Positions 15,491 to 23,913 of a stretch of 64,000 bases of DNA are shown in pieces. The notes below the pieces were generated by a model. That model worked only from the letters and a program-made list of their open reading frames with translations, ran no database searches and was not told the DNA's origin. Position 1 is the stretch's first letter; each line of letters opens with the position of its first letter. The DNA is from CALDSL01 sp039810245 (lineage in GTDB: Bacteria; Chloroflexota; Anaerolineae; Anaerolineales; Anaerolineaceae). The translations under genes and the position numbers were made by a program. The stretch is from NCBI GenBank assembly GCA_039810245.1, contig JBDHWQ010000009.1, positions 66,335 through 130,334 on the forward strand, in the 5' to 3' direction.

Positions 15491-16920
15491 TCGAGCATAC
15501 GATTTCGCAACCGGGGGTGCCGGCCGGCGTTGCCGCGCTGCGCCAGCAGATGGTCGGGCTGGAGCAGCAGGTGCCACTGCTGGATGGCAGCCTGCGGCAG
15601 TACGTATACCTGGATAATGCCGCCAGCACGCCGGCTTTCCGCGCCGTGCAGGAAAAAGTGAATGAGGCTTTGCTATGGTACTCCAGCGTGCACCGTGGGT
15701 CGGGCTTCAAATCGCTGATTTCCACGCACGCCTATGAGCAGGCGCGCGAGACGGTGTTGAATTTCGTGGGTGGCGACCCGGCCGGCGATGTGGTAGTGTT
15801 CGGCAAGAACACATCCGAGGTGATCAATATCGTGGCAACCAGCCGCGATTGGCAGCCGGGTGACGTGGTAATCTCGACCCTCATGGAGCACCATTCCAAC
15901 GATCTGCCGTGGCGCGCGGTGGCGCAGGTGGAATACGCCGGGGTGGATGAAAGCGGCTGCTTCGACCTGAATGACCTGGAAGACAAGCTCCGGCAGTATG
16001 CCGGGCGGGTAAAGATGGTGGCCTGCACCGGGGCATCCAACGTGACCGGTTTTACCCCACCGGTGCATGCCGTGGCCGAGCTGGCGCACCGTTATGGCGC
16101 GCTGATCCTGGCCGACTGCGCGCAGCTCGCGCCGCACCGCGCGGTGGATATGGGCCCGGCGGGTACACCCGGCCACCTGGACTTTGTGACCATCTCGGCG
16201 CATAAGATGTACGCACCATTTGGAACCGGGGCGGTGGTCGGGCCGCGCGCCTACTTTGAGCAGAAGGAGCCGGCCTACCGGGGCGGCGGCACGATTGAAA
16301 TTGTGACCCACGATGAGGTATTCTGGGCCGGCGCGCCGGACCGCAATGAAGCCGGCAGCCCAAATGTGCTGGGCGCGGTGGCGCTGGCCGCCAGCCTGAA
16401 GGTCCTAACGGCAGTGGGCATGGATGCAATTGCCGCGCATGAGAAGGAGTTGACCACCTACGCGCTCGAGCGCCTGGTGCGCGTGCCCGGGCTGCGGCTG
16501 TTTGGGTCATGCGACCCACTGCGGACGGAAGACCGCGTGGGTGTGATTCCGTTCCTGATGGATGGTATTCCGCATGGCAAGGTGGCGGCGGTGCTATCGT
16601 TCGAAGGCGCGATTGGCGTGCGCAACGGCTGTTTCTGTGCCCACCCGTACCTGCTGCACCTGATGGGCATTGACCACCTGGCTTACGAGCGCTTCAAAGA
16701 CCAGGTATTGCATAACAACCGTTCGGAGCGGCCGGGGATGGTGCGCGCATCATTTGGCTGTTACACCAGCTTCGTTGAAGTAGATCAGCTCATCACCATG
16801 CTGGAACGGCTGTCGGCGGGAGATGTGCAGGGCGAGTATGAAGTCGAGCTTAGCAGCGGGAGCTATTTCCCGCGCGGGTACGACCCGGCGATGCTCAATA
16901 CCTATTTCAAGTATTCGTGA
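15487..16920 (+). CDS. Class V aminotransferase, cysteine desulfurase/SufS-like
   Basis: 477 residues from ATG 15487, with GGGGAG nine bases upstream and coupled to the regulator. PLP fold with YVYLDNAASTP, FGKNTSEVINIVA, TLMEHHSNDLPWR, ACTGASNVTG, and the PLP lysine in TISAHKMYAPFGTG. A cysteine-bearing loop RNGCFCAHPYL corresponds to the SufS/CsdA active-site loop (RxGxHCAxP), so cysteine or selenocysteine desulfuration is plausible. It is longer than SufS (about 405) because of N- and C-terminal extensions. The regulator upstream and the OsmC protein downstream suggest a sulfur- or oxidant-responsive unit, but the true substrate is unknown. Confidence 0.85.
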   Translation: MIEHTISQPGVPAGVAALRQQMVGLEQQVPLLDGSLRQYVYLDNAASTPAFRAVQEKVNEALLWYSSVHRGSGFKSLISTHAYEQARETVLNFVGGDPAGDVVVFGKNTSEVINIVATSRDWQPGDVVISTLMEHHSNDLPWRAVAQVEYAGVDESGCFDLNDLEDKLRQYAGRVKMVACTGASNVTGFTPPVHAVAELAHRYGALILADCAQLAPHRAVDMGPAGTPGHLDFVTISAHKMYAPFGTGAVVGPRAYFEQKEPAYRGGGTIEIVTHDEVFWAGAPDRNEAGSPNVLGAVALAASLKVLTAVGMDAIAAHEKELTTYALERLVRVPGLRLFGSCDPLRTEDRVGVIPFLMDGIPHGKVAAVLSFEGAIGVRNGCFCAHPYLLHLMGIDHLAYERFKDQVLHNNRSERPGMVRASFGCYTSFVEVDQLITMLERLSAGDVQGEYEVELSSGSYFPRGYDPAMLNTYFKYS

Positions 16921-16927
16921 GGCAAAC

Positions 16928-17374
16928 ATGGACAATCTGTGGAGAGAAGTATCGGCGGAATGGAAAGGTGAGCGATCGTTTGTGGCCCATAATGCCACGG
17001 GCGGCAGGGTGCAGATTGGCATACTGGACGGCGTACCAGGGGCCAGCCCGATGGAGCTGCTGTTGATGGGTGTTGCCGGTTGCACCGGCATTGATATTGC
17101 CAACATCATGACCAAGGCGCGCCAACCAATGGAGAAGTTAGAAGTGCGCGTGCGTGGCAAGTTTGCGCCGGAAGGCACGCTGCCGCGGGTGTTCACCGAT
17201 ATTGAGATCGAATACCTGGTGTGGGGCAATGGCATCAGCACCAAAGTGCTTGAAGGCGCAATTGAGCTTTCAGAAGCCAAGTACTGTTCGGCCAGCGCGA
17301 TGATGCGCGCTGTGGCGAACGTGACCACGCGTTATAGTATCCTTGCACCGGGCGAGGAACTGGTAATAGAATAA
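16928..17374 (+). CDS. OsmC/Ohr-family protein
   Basis: 148 residues starting at ATG 16928, 7 bases after the aminotransferase stop. OsmC-like fold with SPMELLLMGVAGCTGIDIANIM, carrying the first conserved cysteine, and EAKYCSASAMM, carrying the second. Both catalytic cysteines are present, consistent with thiol-dependent peroxide reduction or a related sulfur-handling role. It is closer in pattern to YhfA/OsmC-like than to Ohr. Last gene of the regulator-aminotransferase operon; a long bidirectional terminator follows. Confidence 0.88.
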   Translation: MDNLWREVSAEWKGERSFVAHNATGGRVQIGILDGVPGASPMELLLMGVAGCTGIDIANIMTKARQPMEKLEVRVRGKFAPEGTLPRVFTDIEIEYLVWGNGISTKVLEGAIELSEAKYCSASAMMRAVANVTTRYSILAPGEELVIE

Positions 17375-17388
17375 AATGTTTCGCATAG

Positions 17389-17430
17389 CTACACCCAAAA
17401 GCCGCCCAACCGGGCGGCTTTTGGGTGTAG
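17389..17430. terminator. Bidirectional terminator between convergent genes
   Basis: Perfect 19-base inverted repeat (17389-17407 with 17412-17430) and a 4-base loop. Each arm has a GC-rich core (GCCGCCC) plus an AAAA/TTTT stretch. It lies between the OsmC gene on + and the methyltransferase gene on -, whose stop codons are 14 and 4 bases away. Confidence 0.85.
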
Positions 17431-17433
17431 CGT

Positions 17434-18819
17434 TTATTTGATTTCGTACAGGTACAGCGTGCGCTGCGTGCCGGGGATAGGTTGGCTGTTGCGCAGGGTG
17501 AAGTATTGCGCGAACGCGGCCTCAAATCCTTGCGGGGTGTACTGGTCAAAGATATCCTGGCGGCTGGCGAGCAGCTTCTGCACCTGGGAATCCGACTTGG
17601 GCACAAATTCGATCACCAGGTGGCGGCCCAGGCCAGCCAGGAACTCTGCTACGCGAGGCAGGGGCACGTTATTGGAAATCGCCAGGTGATGGATGAGCGC
17701 CAGCGCCAGCACAGCGTCCACCGGGCCTCGCTCGGCCAGGGCCATGCGCTCGCGGTTGTTCCAGCCAACGGCCGGGCTTGGGCTGGTCAGGTCCATCAGC
17801 AGCGGCAGAAGCTGCGTGCTCTTGGCGCTTTTGGCGGCCTGGTAGCCCTTCTCCACCGCGCTGGGGTCCACGTCCATTGCCACGGTGTACGCGCCCAGGT
17901 CAACCGCGATCTGGCTGAATTCGCCTGTATTGGCGCCCAGGTCCCAGACTGTCTGCGCGCCTGCCTGTTCGAGGAAGCTGCGTAACAGGGCCTTCTTCTG
18001 ATGAAATGCGTCCTGACTGTAGTTGGTGATGTCGTAATAGTCAGCCCACTCGGTGCCTTCAGGCTTCCACTGCAGCTTGCGCACCGTGCTTTCCAGGCTG
18101 TCGATCAGCCCCAGAAATGCCATCCGCGTCACTTTACGGTTGGAAACCTGGCCGGGGTTGACGCCCTTGCCGGCGTAGCGTCTTTGCGCCCCGGCGTGGG
18201 TGTGGATATGCAGACCAAGGCCAAAATTGAGGCGGCTGTTCCACGGCAGCAGCGCGCTGGCCAGATCGAGCGGGATGCCGTCGATGTAATTGCGCAGCAG
18301 GCTGTTGAGGCGCACATCCACCAGTGCCATCAGCGCCAGGGGGGCCAGGAAGTGCTGGCAGAACTGGCGGTACGCCACCCACGGGTCGCCTTCGCGGTAA
18401 GTCTCGAATGAGAGTGTGTCGATCAGCACCGGCCGGCTGCCGATGAATTGGATGTTATATGCGCTGGCGTCTTTCAGCGTCATCCCGGCGTCGATGGCCT
18501 TCTTTTGGATGGTCAGGGTGAGCAGGGCGGCATCTTTGAGCTGGCTGAAGCTCCACTCGTAAGGGTACGAGATGAACGGGATCACCTGCGGACGGATGAT
18601 TTTATAGGCCAGCCCCGGCGCTTCAGGCGCAACGGCTGCTTCTTCGTGCGCAACGAGCTGGCGCGCCTTCACCAGGCGCTCATACAGCCCGGACTGCATC
18701 AACTGGTCGTAATGTGGCTGGTACGCCTGGTTGACCTGGCGGTACAGCACGCCCTGGCGGCGGAAGAGAAACCCGCTGGGGTCGCGGAACGAGGCGCTCA
18801 ACGCCGGATCAGTATTCAT
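17434..18819 (-). CDS. Class I SAM-dependent methyltransferase (NoeA-like)
   Basis: 461 residues. The C-terminal half carries the Rossmann-fold motif I (VWDLGANTGEFSQIA) and an acidic post-I strand (VAMDVDPSAVE), then VDAVLALALIHHLAISNNVPL, typical of methyltransferases. The N-terminal half (RQVNQAYQPHYDQLMQSGLYE, PYEWSFSQLKDAALLTL, SAYNIQFIGSRPVLIDTLSFE) resembles the accessory part of NoeA/nodulation-type methyltransferases that modify extracellular glycans or unknown targets. Its ATG overlaps the stop of a small membrane protein gene, so the two are translated together. Substrate unknown. Confidence 0.8.
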   Translation of the reverse strand: MNTDPALSASFRDPSGFLFRRQGVLYRQVNQAYQPHYDQLMQSGLYERLVKARQLVAHEEAAVAPEAPGLAYKIIRPQVIPFISYPYEWSFSQLKDAALLTLTIQKKAIDAGMTLKDASAYNIQFIGSRPVLIDTLSFETYREGDPWVAYRQFCQHFLAPLALMALVDVRLNSLLRNYIDGIPLDLASALLPWNSRLNFGLGLHIHTHAGAQRRYAGKGVNPGQVSNRKVTRMAFLGLIDSLESTVRKLQWKPEGTEWADYYDITNYSQDAFHQKKALLRSFLEQAGAQTVWDLGANTGEFSQIAVDLGAYTVAMDVDPSAVEKGYQAAKSAKSTQLLPLLMDLTSPSPAVGWNNRERMALAERGPVDAVLALALIHHLAISNNVPLPRVAEFLAGLGRHLVIEFVPKSDSQVQKLLASRQDIFDQYTPQGFEAAFAQYFTLRNSQPIPGTQRTLYLYEIK

Positions 18820-19040
18820 TTGGTCGTGGATGAGGAGCTTTCGTCGTCCACCGCTTCGCTTTCATCGGTGGTGGGCTGGTCTTTCCGGAAGAAGGAAACG
18901 AGCTTGCGCCAGTAAATTTTCACCGCCAGCAGGCCGCCGACGACGACGCCCGCCAGGAGCTGGAGTAAAAAGCTGCCCGTGCCGGGGTCGAGATATAACG
19001 GAACGATAGGCGCGTGGATATTAAGAATGGTCAGATGCAT
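18816..19040 (-). CDS. Small single-pass membrane protein partnered with the methyltransferase
   Basis: 74 residues. Contains LDPGTGS followed by a single transmembrane helix (FLLQLLAGVVVGGLLAVKIYW), a basic patch (RKLVSFFRK) and an acidic, Ser/Thr-rich tail ending SSSSTTK. Start chosen at the ATG with AAGG seven bases upstream. Coupling to the methyltransferase (ATGA overlap) suggests it anchors or escorts that enzyme at the membrane. I recall small LDPGTGS proteins beside similar methyltransferases in other genomes, but this is memory, not a search. A TATAAT lies at 19110-19115 on the minus strand, a possible promoter. Confidence 0.7.
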   Translation of the reverse strand: MHLTILNIHAPIVPLYLDPGTGSFLLQLLAGVVVGGLLAVKIYWRKLVSFFRKDQPTTDESEAVDDESSSSTTK

Positions 19041-19109
19041 GGGTTAACCTTGCCTTTCAGGGAATTTCTGGGGCCATGAGGCCCGGCTTGCGTTGGTTCA
19101 CAAGCCGCA

Positions 19110-19115
19110 ATTATA
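19110..19115 (-). promoter_or_regulatory. Possible -10 box for the LDPGTGS/methyltransferase pair
   Basis: Perfect TATAAT on the minus strand, 70 bases before the small-protein ATG. No good -35 sequence is visible. A hairpin (CGGCTTG 19084-19090 with CAAGCCG 19101-19107) would lie at the start of the transcript and may alternatively end the RNase H-like transcript. Confidence 0.4.
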
Positions 19116-19159
19116 CCCCAGGTGCAGGGCAAACCCGAAAATTGATGCCGGTGCAGCGA

Positions 19160-19741
19160 CTAGTAGGCCAGCCCGGCACCGGTGTTATATACGCGAAAAT
19201 CGAGCACAGGCAGCAGACCGCGCGCGGGTGGCTTGCCGCGCCGGGCAGGGAACATGGCTTCGAGGGCGGCGCGGTACTCTTCCTCGTCCTGGCGGATGCG
19301 GCTCATGGCCTTGCGCGTGAGCATATCGGCGGCGCGGTTGTGCTCGCGCGGCGTCCAGCACCACTGCATATTTTCGAACTGGCGCACCAGCTTGCGCGCG
19401 CGGCGGTAGTGGCTGCGGGCTGCTTCGGAGTTGACCGCGGAATCCCCGCTCATCTGGTCCAGCACTGATTTGGCATCGCCAATAACGATCACCGGCTCGC
19501 TGCACACGCCCATATCGGCCAGGGCTTCCAGGCCTTCGATGAGGGCCAGGTATTCGGCGCTGTTGGAAGATGCCGCCTTGCTATGCGCGAAAACGCCGTG
19601 GCCGCGCGCCACCAGCGAGCCATCGCGGTAGATCAGCCAGCCGTAGCACATAAATCCCGCGTGCCCGCCGGCCGCGGCTGCCGCGGCCTGGCGGCGGTTA
19701 ATGATCTGGCGGTAGAGACCATCAAAGTGCAGTTCGTACAT
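19160..19741 (-). CDS. RNase H-like / reverse-transcriptase-like (RVT_3) protein
   Basis: 193 residues from the ATG at 19741, preceded by AGGAG six bases upstream. The frame stays open further upstream, but those residues have no family character. RNase H fold with acidic residues at LHFDGLYR (Asp), SNSAEYLALIEGLEAL (Glu), VIGDAKSVLDQM (Asp) and HNRAADMLTRKA (His/Asp), the usual catalytic set. It matches the short RNase HI-like proteins that cleave RNA in RNA-DNA hybrids. An insertion near residues 14-30 (RRQAAAAAAGGHAG) replaces the usual short beta turn. A terminator-like hairpin lies in its leader. Confidence 0.8.
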   Translation of the reverse strand: MYELHFDGLYRQIINRRQAAAAAAGGHAGFMCYGWLIYRDGSLVARGHGVFAHSKAASSNSAEYLALIEGLEALADMGVCSEPVIVIGDAKSVLDQMSGDSAVNSEAARSHYRRARKLVRQFENMQWCWTPREHNRAADMLTRKAMSRIRQDEEEYRAALEAMFPARRGKPPARGLLPVLDFRVYNTGAGLAY

Positions 19742-19765
19742 AGGCGCTCCTGTATTTGTGGATCT

Positions 19766-19803
19766 AAAAAGACGCTGGCGGCGGGCAAACGGCCCACCGC
19801 CAG
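19766..19803 (-). terminator. Terminator-like hairpin in the leader of the RNase H-like gene
   Basis: On the minus strand, CTGGCGG-x-GGGC pairs with GCCC-x-CCGCCAG around a 5-base loop, followed by CGTC and a run of five T at 19770-19766. It sits only 25 bases before the RNase H-like start codon and downstream of a plausible promoter, so it may act as an attenuator. It could also simply be the distal terminator of the exporter operon. Confidence 0.6.
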
Positions 19804-19918
19804 ACGGTTGTAGAGAGCGTTTTTGGTTGCGCGCATCCGCCGAAACTTTCCCTTTCCAGTGGATGGCTCTGAGAGGAGCAGGGTTGTTACCATGCTGCAG
19901 TGTCGTCATCTTGTTCGT

Positions 19919-19947
19919 ATTGTTGCAGAATGCAGCCGGCAAGTCAA
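19919..19947 (-). promoter_or_regulatory. Candidate promoter of the RNase H-like gene
   Basis: TTGACT (minus strand, 19947-19942) and AACAAT (19924-19919) with a 17-base spacer. The -35 box is strong and the -10 box weak. It would give a leader of about 170 bases that contains the terminator-like hairpin. Confidence 0.5.
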
Positions 19948-20000
19948 TACGGAGCCTTCCCCTGGGGGTTAACGTTTTGTTAGCCTACGGCTTTATAAGC

Positions 20001-20030
20001 CGCGGCAGCCGGGTTTTCCCGGCTGCCGCG
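20001..20030 (-). terminator. Hairpin terminator after the ABC exporter operon
   Basis: Perfect 13-base inverted repeat, CGCGGCAGCCGGG (20001-20013) with its complement at 20018-20030, and a TTTT loop. It begins 71 bases after the stop codon of the downstream exporter gene. No clear T tract follows. Confidence 0.55.
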
Positions 20031-20100
20031 TAGGGGAATTCATATGGTTTTTCGACATGCCTGGCGTCAGGCAGATGCTTGGACGGAGAACTGGACGCGA

Positions 20101-21963
20101 TCAGTCGCCCAGCGCGGGCAGCACGTCATCAGCGAGCGGTTTGTGGCCGTTGTGCTCGGCAACGTCGAAGGGGTTGAGCGCCTGCGACATCTCGTGGCGG
20201 AACTGCTTGGTGTACAGCTTGTAGTATTTGCCGCGCTGTCGCAGCAGCTCACTGTGCGTGCCGATCTCGGCGATGCGGCCGTCTTCGATGACCAGGATGC
20301 GGTCGGCGCGCTTAATGGTCGATAGGCGGTGGGCGATGATGAAGCTGGTGCGGCCGTCCATCAGCTGTTCCATACCCTTCTGGATCAGGGCTTCGGTCAG
20401 CGTATCCACCGAGCTGGTGGCCTCGTCCATGATGAAGATCTCGGGGCGGGCCAGTACGGCGCGCGCCAGGCTGATGAGCTGCTTCTGGCCGACGGACAGC
20501 AGGTTTCCGCCTTCGCCCACCGGCTCGTCGTAACCTTTTTCCAACGCGCGGATGAACACGTCCGCGCCAGCCAACCGCGCGGCTTCTTCCACTTCGGCGT
20601 CGGTTGCTTCCAGCCGCCCGTAACGGATATTCTCACGCACCGTGCCGGAGAACAGGTGCGGCGTTTGCAGTACCATGCCGATGCGGCTCTGAATGGCATG
20701 CAGCGCCAGCGCGGTGTAGTCGCGCCCGCCGATGCGAATGTGTCCCTGCTTGGGCTCATAGAAGCGGCACATCAGGTTAACGATGGTCGACTTGCCGCCA
20801 CCGGTGGGGCCCACCAGGGCGATCGTCTCGCCGCGGCGCACGCGCAGGGTGAAGTCTTGCAGCACCGGTTTCTCATCTTCGTACGAGAAGGAGACGTGGT
20901 CAAACTCGATATCGCCCTGGATGCTGCCGGGGTCCACCGCGTCAGGGCGGTCGACTACCTCAGGCACTGAGTCAACCAGCGAGAAGATGCGCTCAGCCGA
21001 GGCGATGGCGTGCTGCAGCTCGGCGAACACACGCGCCAGGTCCTGGATAGGCCACATCATAAAGGTGATATAGCTGACGAAGGCATGCACCGAGCCGATG
21101 GTCATGCCGGCCAGGCCCTGCTGCGCGCCGGTGTACCACACCACGCTGCCCAGAGCCACGGCGGCGATCATTTGCACGCTGGGCAGGAACAGCGCGCTCA
21201 GCCAGGCGGCCCGGTAGCCGGCGCGGTACATCTCGCCGGTCAGCGCGCTGAACTCGCGCAAATTTTCACGCTCGCGCCCGAGCGCCTTGACCACGCGCAC
21301 GCCAGTGATGTTCTCGTTGTACGCGCCGGTGACCTTAGAGTTGTACTTGCGCACGTCGCGGAACTGCACCAGGATGCGCTTCTGGAACTGGATGGCAACG
21401 ATCAACAGCACTGGCAGCATGGCCAGCACGATCAGCGCCAGCCGCCAGTTGATGATGAACATAAAGGTCATGGCGGTGAAGATGTTGACCACCGCCCAGG
21501 TGGAATCCAGCAGCCCCCAGGTCATCATCTCGGCCACGCGCTCTGAATCGGACGTGACGCGCGACATGATCCAACCCACCGGAGTGCGGCTGTAGTATGA
21601 AAGTGACAGGTCTTGCAGGTGGTTGAACATCTTCTGGCGCAGGTCGTAGCGGATGCGCTCGCCCAGCATAGCCACCATGTAGATGAACAGGAACACCAAT
21701 CCGGCCTGCACCACCAGCAGCGCCCCGTACTGGATGATCAGGCGGCGCAGCATGTCGAGGTCTTTGGGCACGATGGCCAGGTCAAACACCTGCTTGGTGA
21801 TATAGGTGAAGACCGAGTCCATCGCCGACACCAGCGCGATGGTGATCAGGAACCCGGTCACCGTCTTCCAGTGCGGTTTTAGCAGGCCCAGCACGCGGCG
21901 CATGATTGTGCCGCTAAAGCGGGTCTGGAACTCTTCTTCCTCAAAGTACGTCTGGTCCGACAC
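20101..21963 (-). CDS. ABC exporter half-transporter, catalytically canonical subunit
   Basis: 620 residues from GTG 21963, chosen because AAGGAG lies seven bases upstream; an ATG further upstream would overlap the preceding gene more. Six-helix exporter domain (about residues 25-330) followed by a nucleotide-binding domain: Walker A ALVGPTGGGKST, signature LSVGQKQ, Walker B FIMDEATSSVD with the catalytic glutamate, and a switch histidine (IIAHRLST). The signature departs from LSGGQ. It overlaps the upstream half-transporter gene by 23 bases, so the two probably form a heterodimer of the MdlAB/LmrCD/TM287-288 type. Substrate unknown; lipids, peptides or drugs are typical. Confidence 0.9.
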   Translation of the reverse strand: MSDQTYFEEEEFQTRFSGTIMRRVLGLLKPHWKTVTGFLITIALVSAMDSVFTYITKQVFDLAIVPKDLDMLRRLIIQYGALLVVQAGLVFLFIYMVAMLGERIRYDLRQKMFNHLQDLSLSYYSRTPVGWIMSRVTSDSERVAEMMTWGLLDSTWAVVNIFTAMTFMFIINWRLALIVLAMLPVLLIVAIQFQKRILVQFRDVRKYNSKVTGAYNENITGVRVVKALGRERENLREFSALTGEMYRAGYRAAWLSALFLPSVQMIAAVALGSVVWYTGAQQGLAGMTIGSVHAFVSYITFMMWPIQDLARVFAELQHAIASAERIFSLVDSVPEVVDRPDAVDPGSIQGDIEFDHVSFSYEDEKPVLQDFTLRVRRGETIALVGPTGGGKSTIVNLMCRFYEPKQGHIRIGGRDYTALALHAIQSRIGMVLQTPHLFSGTVRENIRYGRLEATDAEVEEAARLAGADVFIRALEKGYDEPVGEGGNLLSVGQKQLISLARAVLARPEIFIMDEATSSVDTLTEALIQKGMEQLMDGRTSFIIAHRLSTIKRADRILVIEDGRIAEIGTHSELLRQRGKYYKLYTKQFRHEMSQALNPFDVAEHNGHKPLADDVLPALGD

Positions 21964-23767
21964 CGGCAATCTCCTTCTCCAGCTCGTCTTCGATGCGAGT
22001 CTGGATGTCAAAAATCTTGCGATACATGCCGTCTTCTTCGCGCATCAGGCTTTCATGCGTGCCCTTCTGCACGATGCGCCCCTTGTCCATTACCAGCACC
22101 AGGTCAGCGTCCATGATGGACTGGATGCGGTGGGCGATGATGAAGGTAGTGCGGTCTTGCATCAGGTTCACCAGCGCCTCACGGATCTCGGCTTCGGTCT
22201 CGGTGTCGACCGACGAAGTCGAGTCATCCAGGATGAGGATGCGCGGGTTCTTGAGCAGGGCGCGGGCGATGGCCACGCGCTGTTTCTGCCCGCCGGACAG
22301 CGTAACCCCGCGCTCGCCAATCATCGTACCGTAACCCTCGGGGAAGGTACAGATTACGTCGTGCACCGCGGCGGCGCGCGTGGCGGCTTCAATTTCCGCC
22401 TGTGACACCTCGCGGCCCACGCCGTAGGTGATGTTTTCGCGGATCGAGCGCGAGAACAGGAATGGCTCCTGCTCCACGATACCGATCTGCTGGCGCAGGT
22501 AGCGGCGCGAGATGGTATTCAGTTCTACGCCGTCAATGCAGATACGCCCGGCGGTGTAATCGTAGAAACGCGGCAGCAGGTTGACCAGCGAGGTCTTGCC
22601 GGAGCCGGTGGAACCGAGCAGCGCCACCACCTGCCCGGGGCGGACTTCGAAGCTGATATCTGATAGCACCGGGCAGTCTTTTTCGTAGGCAAACTCCACG
22701 TCTTCGAAGCGGATATCGCCATGCACGGGGTGATCGAAGGCCTTGCCAGCGTCCAGCGGCTCGCGCTGCTGGCGGATGATCTCCAGCACGCGGCCGAAGG
22801 AAACCCGACCGGTGGAGAGCTGGATGATCAGGCGGCCCAGGTTGCGCATGGGGAAGATGATCCACACGATCAGGCCCATGTAGGCCAGGAAGGTGCCGGG
22901 GGTGATCTCACCGCGCACGGCCATCACCGCGCCCACCGCGTAGCCCAGCATCATCTGCGCGCCGCATATCAGGTCGGAGCCCGGCCAGAACAACGCGTGC
23001 AGGGTGAGCAGCTTCTTACCCAGCACGAACTTCTCCATGTTGTCGCGCTCGAACTTGTTCTTCTCATAGTCCTGGCGCGCGAAAGCCTTGACCACGCGCA
23101 CACCGGATAGGTTTTCCTGCAGCGTGGTAGACAGCGCCGCGTCCTGATCTTGATAGGCTTCGTAGGCCTTGCTGATCTTCTTGAAGACGACCGCCGAGAG
23201 CAGCACGATCAGCGGGATGAGCACGATGGACAGCAGCGCCAGCCTGACGTTGAGCAGCATCAGCGCGGTGAAGTTGACCAAGAAGAGCAGGATGATACGT
23301 CCCAGGCCAATCGCCTGGTCGGCAAAGAAGCGGCGGATAGCGTCCACATCTGACGTGCAGCGCTGGATCAGCTCACCGGTCTGCATATTCGCGTGGTAGG
23401 TGAAGCTGAGGTTCTGGATGTGGTCGAACAGGTAGTTGCGCAGGCGGCGGGCAATGCCTTCCGAGCTGCGCGCGGCCAGGCGGCCGGCCATAAAGGTAAA
23501 GCCGCCTTCGACCAGCGCCAGTCCCACAAACCCGAGGGCGATGAGGGCAACCGGGATGGCAATTGTGCCACTGCTCCCGAAGGTATTGTCGACAAAATAG
23601 CGCAGCAGCATGTAGGTGCCGGTTTTTGCCAGAGCGGCAATGCCCTGGCTGGCGGTGGCGCCCAGGTACGTGAGGCGGAACCCGGTCATCAGCCGCCACA
23701 TGCCGACCAGTTTACTGGGATGGATGGTATTTTGAAGGTCATATTCAGGCAATGTTCGATCAGACAA
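21941..23767 (-). CDS. ABC exporter half-transporter, subunit with degenerate Walker B
   Basis: 608 residues. The TTG at 23767 has AGGAGG six bases upstream. Exporter transmembrane domain to about residue 330, then Walker A LLGSTGSGKTS, canonical signature LSGGQKQ, and Walker B LILDDSTSSVD, where aspartate replaces the catalytic glutamate; the switch histidine (IIAHRIQS) is kept. In heterodimeric exporters one ATP site is degenerate: it combines the Walker B of one subunit with the signature of the other. Here the altered Walker B and the partner's LSVGQ would fall in the same site, which supports a heterodimer with 20101-21963. Confidence 0.9.
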   Translation of the reverse strand: MSDRTLPEYDLQNTIHPSKLVGMWRLMTGFRLTYLGATASQGIAALAKTGTYMLLRYFVDNTFGSSGTIAIPVALIALGFVGLALVEGGFTFMAGRLAARSSEGIARRLRNYLFDHIQNLSFTYHANMQTGELIQRCTSDVDAIRRFFADQAIGLGRIILLFLVNFTALMLLNVRLALLSIVLIPLIVLLSAVVFKKISKAYEAYQDQDAALSTTLQENLSGVRVVKAFARQDYEKNKFERDNMEKFVLGKKLLTLHALFWPGSDLICGAQMMLGYAVGAVMAVRGEITPGTFLAYMGLIVWIIFPMRNLGRLIIQLSTGRVSFGRVLEIIRQQREPLDAGKAFDHPVHGDIRFEDVEFAYEKDCPVLSDISFEVRPGQVVALLGSTGSGKTSLVNLLPRFYDYTAGRICIDGVELNTISRRYLRQQIGIVEQEPFLFSRSIRENITYGVGREVSQAEIEAATRAAAVHDVICTFPEGYGTMIGERGVTLSGGQKQRVAIARALLKNPRILILDDSTSSVDTETEAEIREALVNLMQDRTTFIIAHRIQSIMDADLVLVMDKGRIVQKGTHESLMREEDGMYRKIFDIQTRIEDELEKEIAGVGPDVL

Positions 23768-23846
23768 TGCAATCCTCCTGATCTGGTGGAGAGAACGATG
23801 CGACCGGCTTGCGTCTACGTGTCACGAGCCATGGCCGGAGCCGCCC

Positions 23847-23909
23847 CGGGGACGGGTGGAGCAGGGGCGAGGCAGCCCGGTAAGTACGGAAGGTAAACCT
23901 CCGTCCCCG
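23847..23909 (-). ncRNA. Structured 5' leader of the ABC exporter operon (candidate)
   Basis: CGGGGACGG and CCGTCCCCG (23847-23855 and 23901-23909) form a perfect 9-base closing stem around 45 bases. Inside are two smaller hairpins (GGGC/GCCC near 23864-23877 and AGG/CCT near 23891-23900), making a three-way-junction layout. On the minus strand the structure would begin close to the start of the transcript predicted from ATGACA-N17-TACAAT. It matches no riboswitch class I recognise. Confidence 0.4.
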
Positions 23910-23913
23910 TTCG

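Larger units (their letters stand above)
19742..20100. other. Intergenic region with leader and hairpins
   Basis: Between the exporter operon stop and the RNase H-like start, both on the minus strand. It holds a hairpin just after the exporter operon (20001-20030), a candidate promoter (19919-19947) and a terminator-like hairpin (19766-19803). Short open frames on both strands show no family features and I do not call a gene. Confidence 0.6.
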
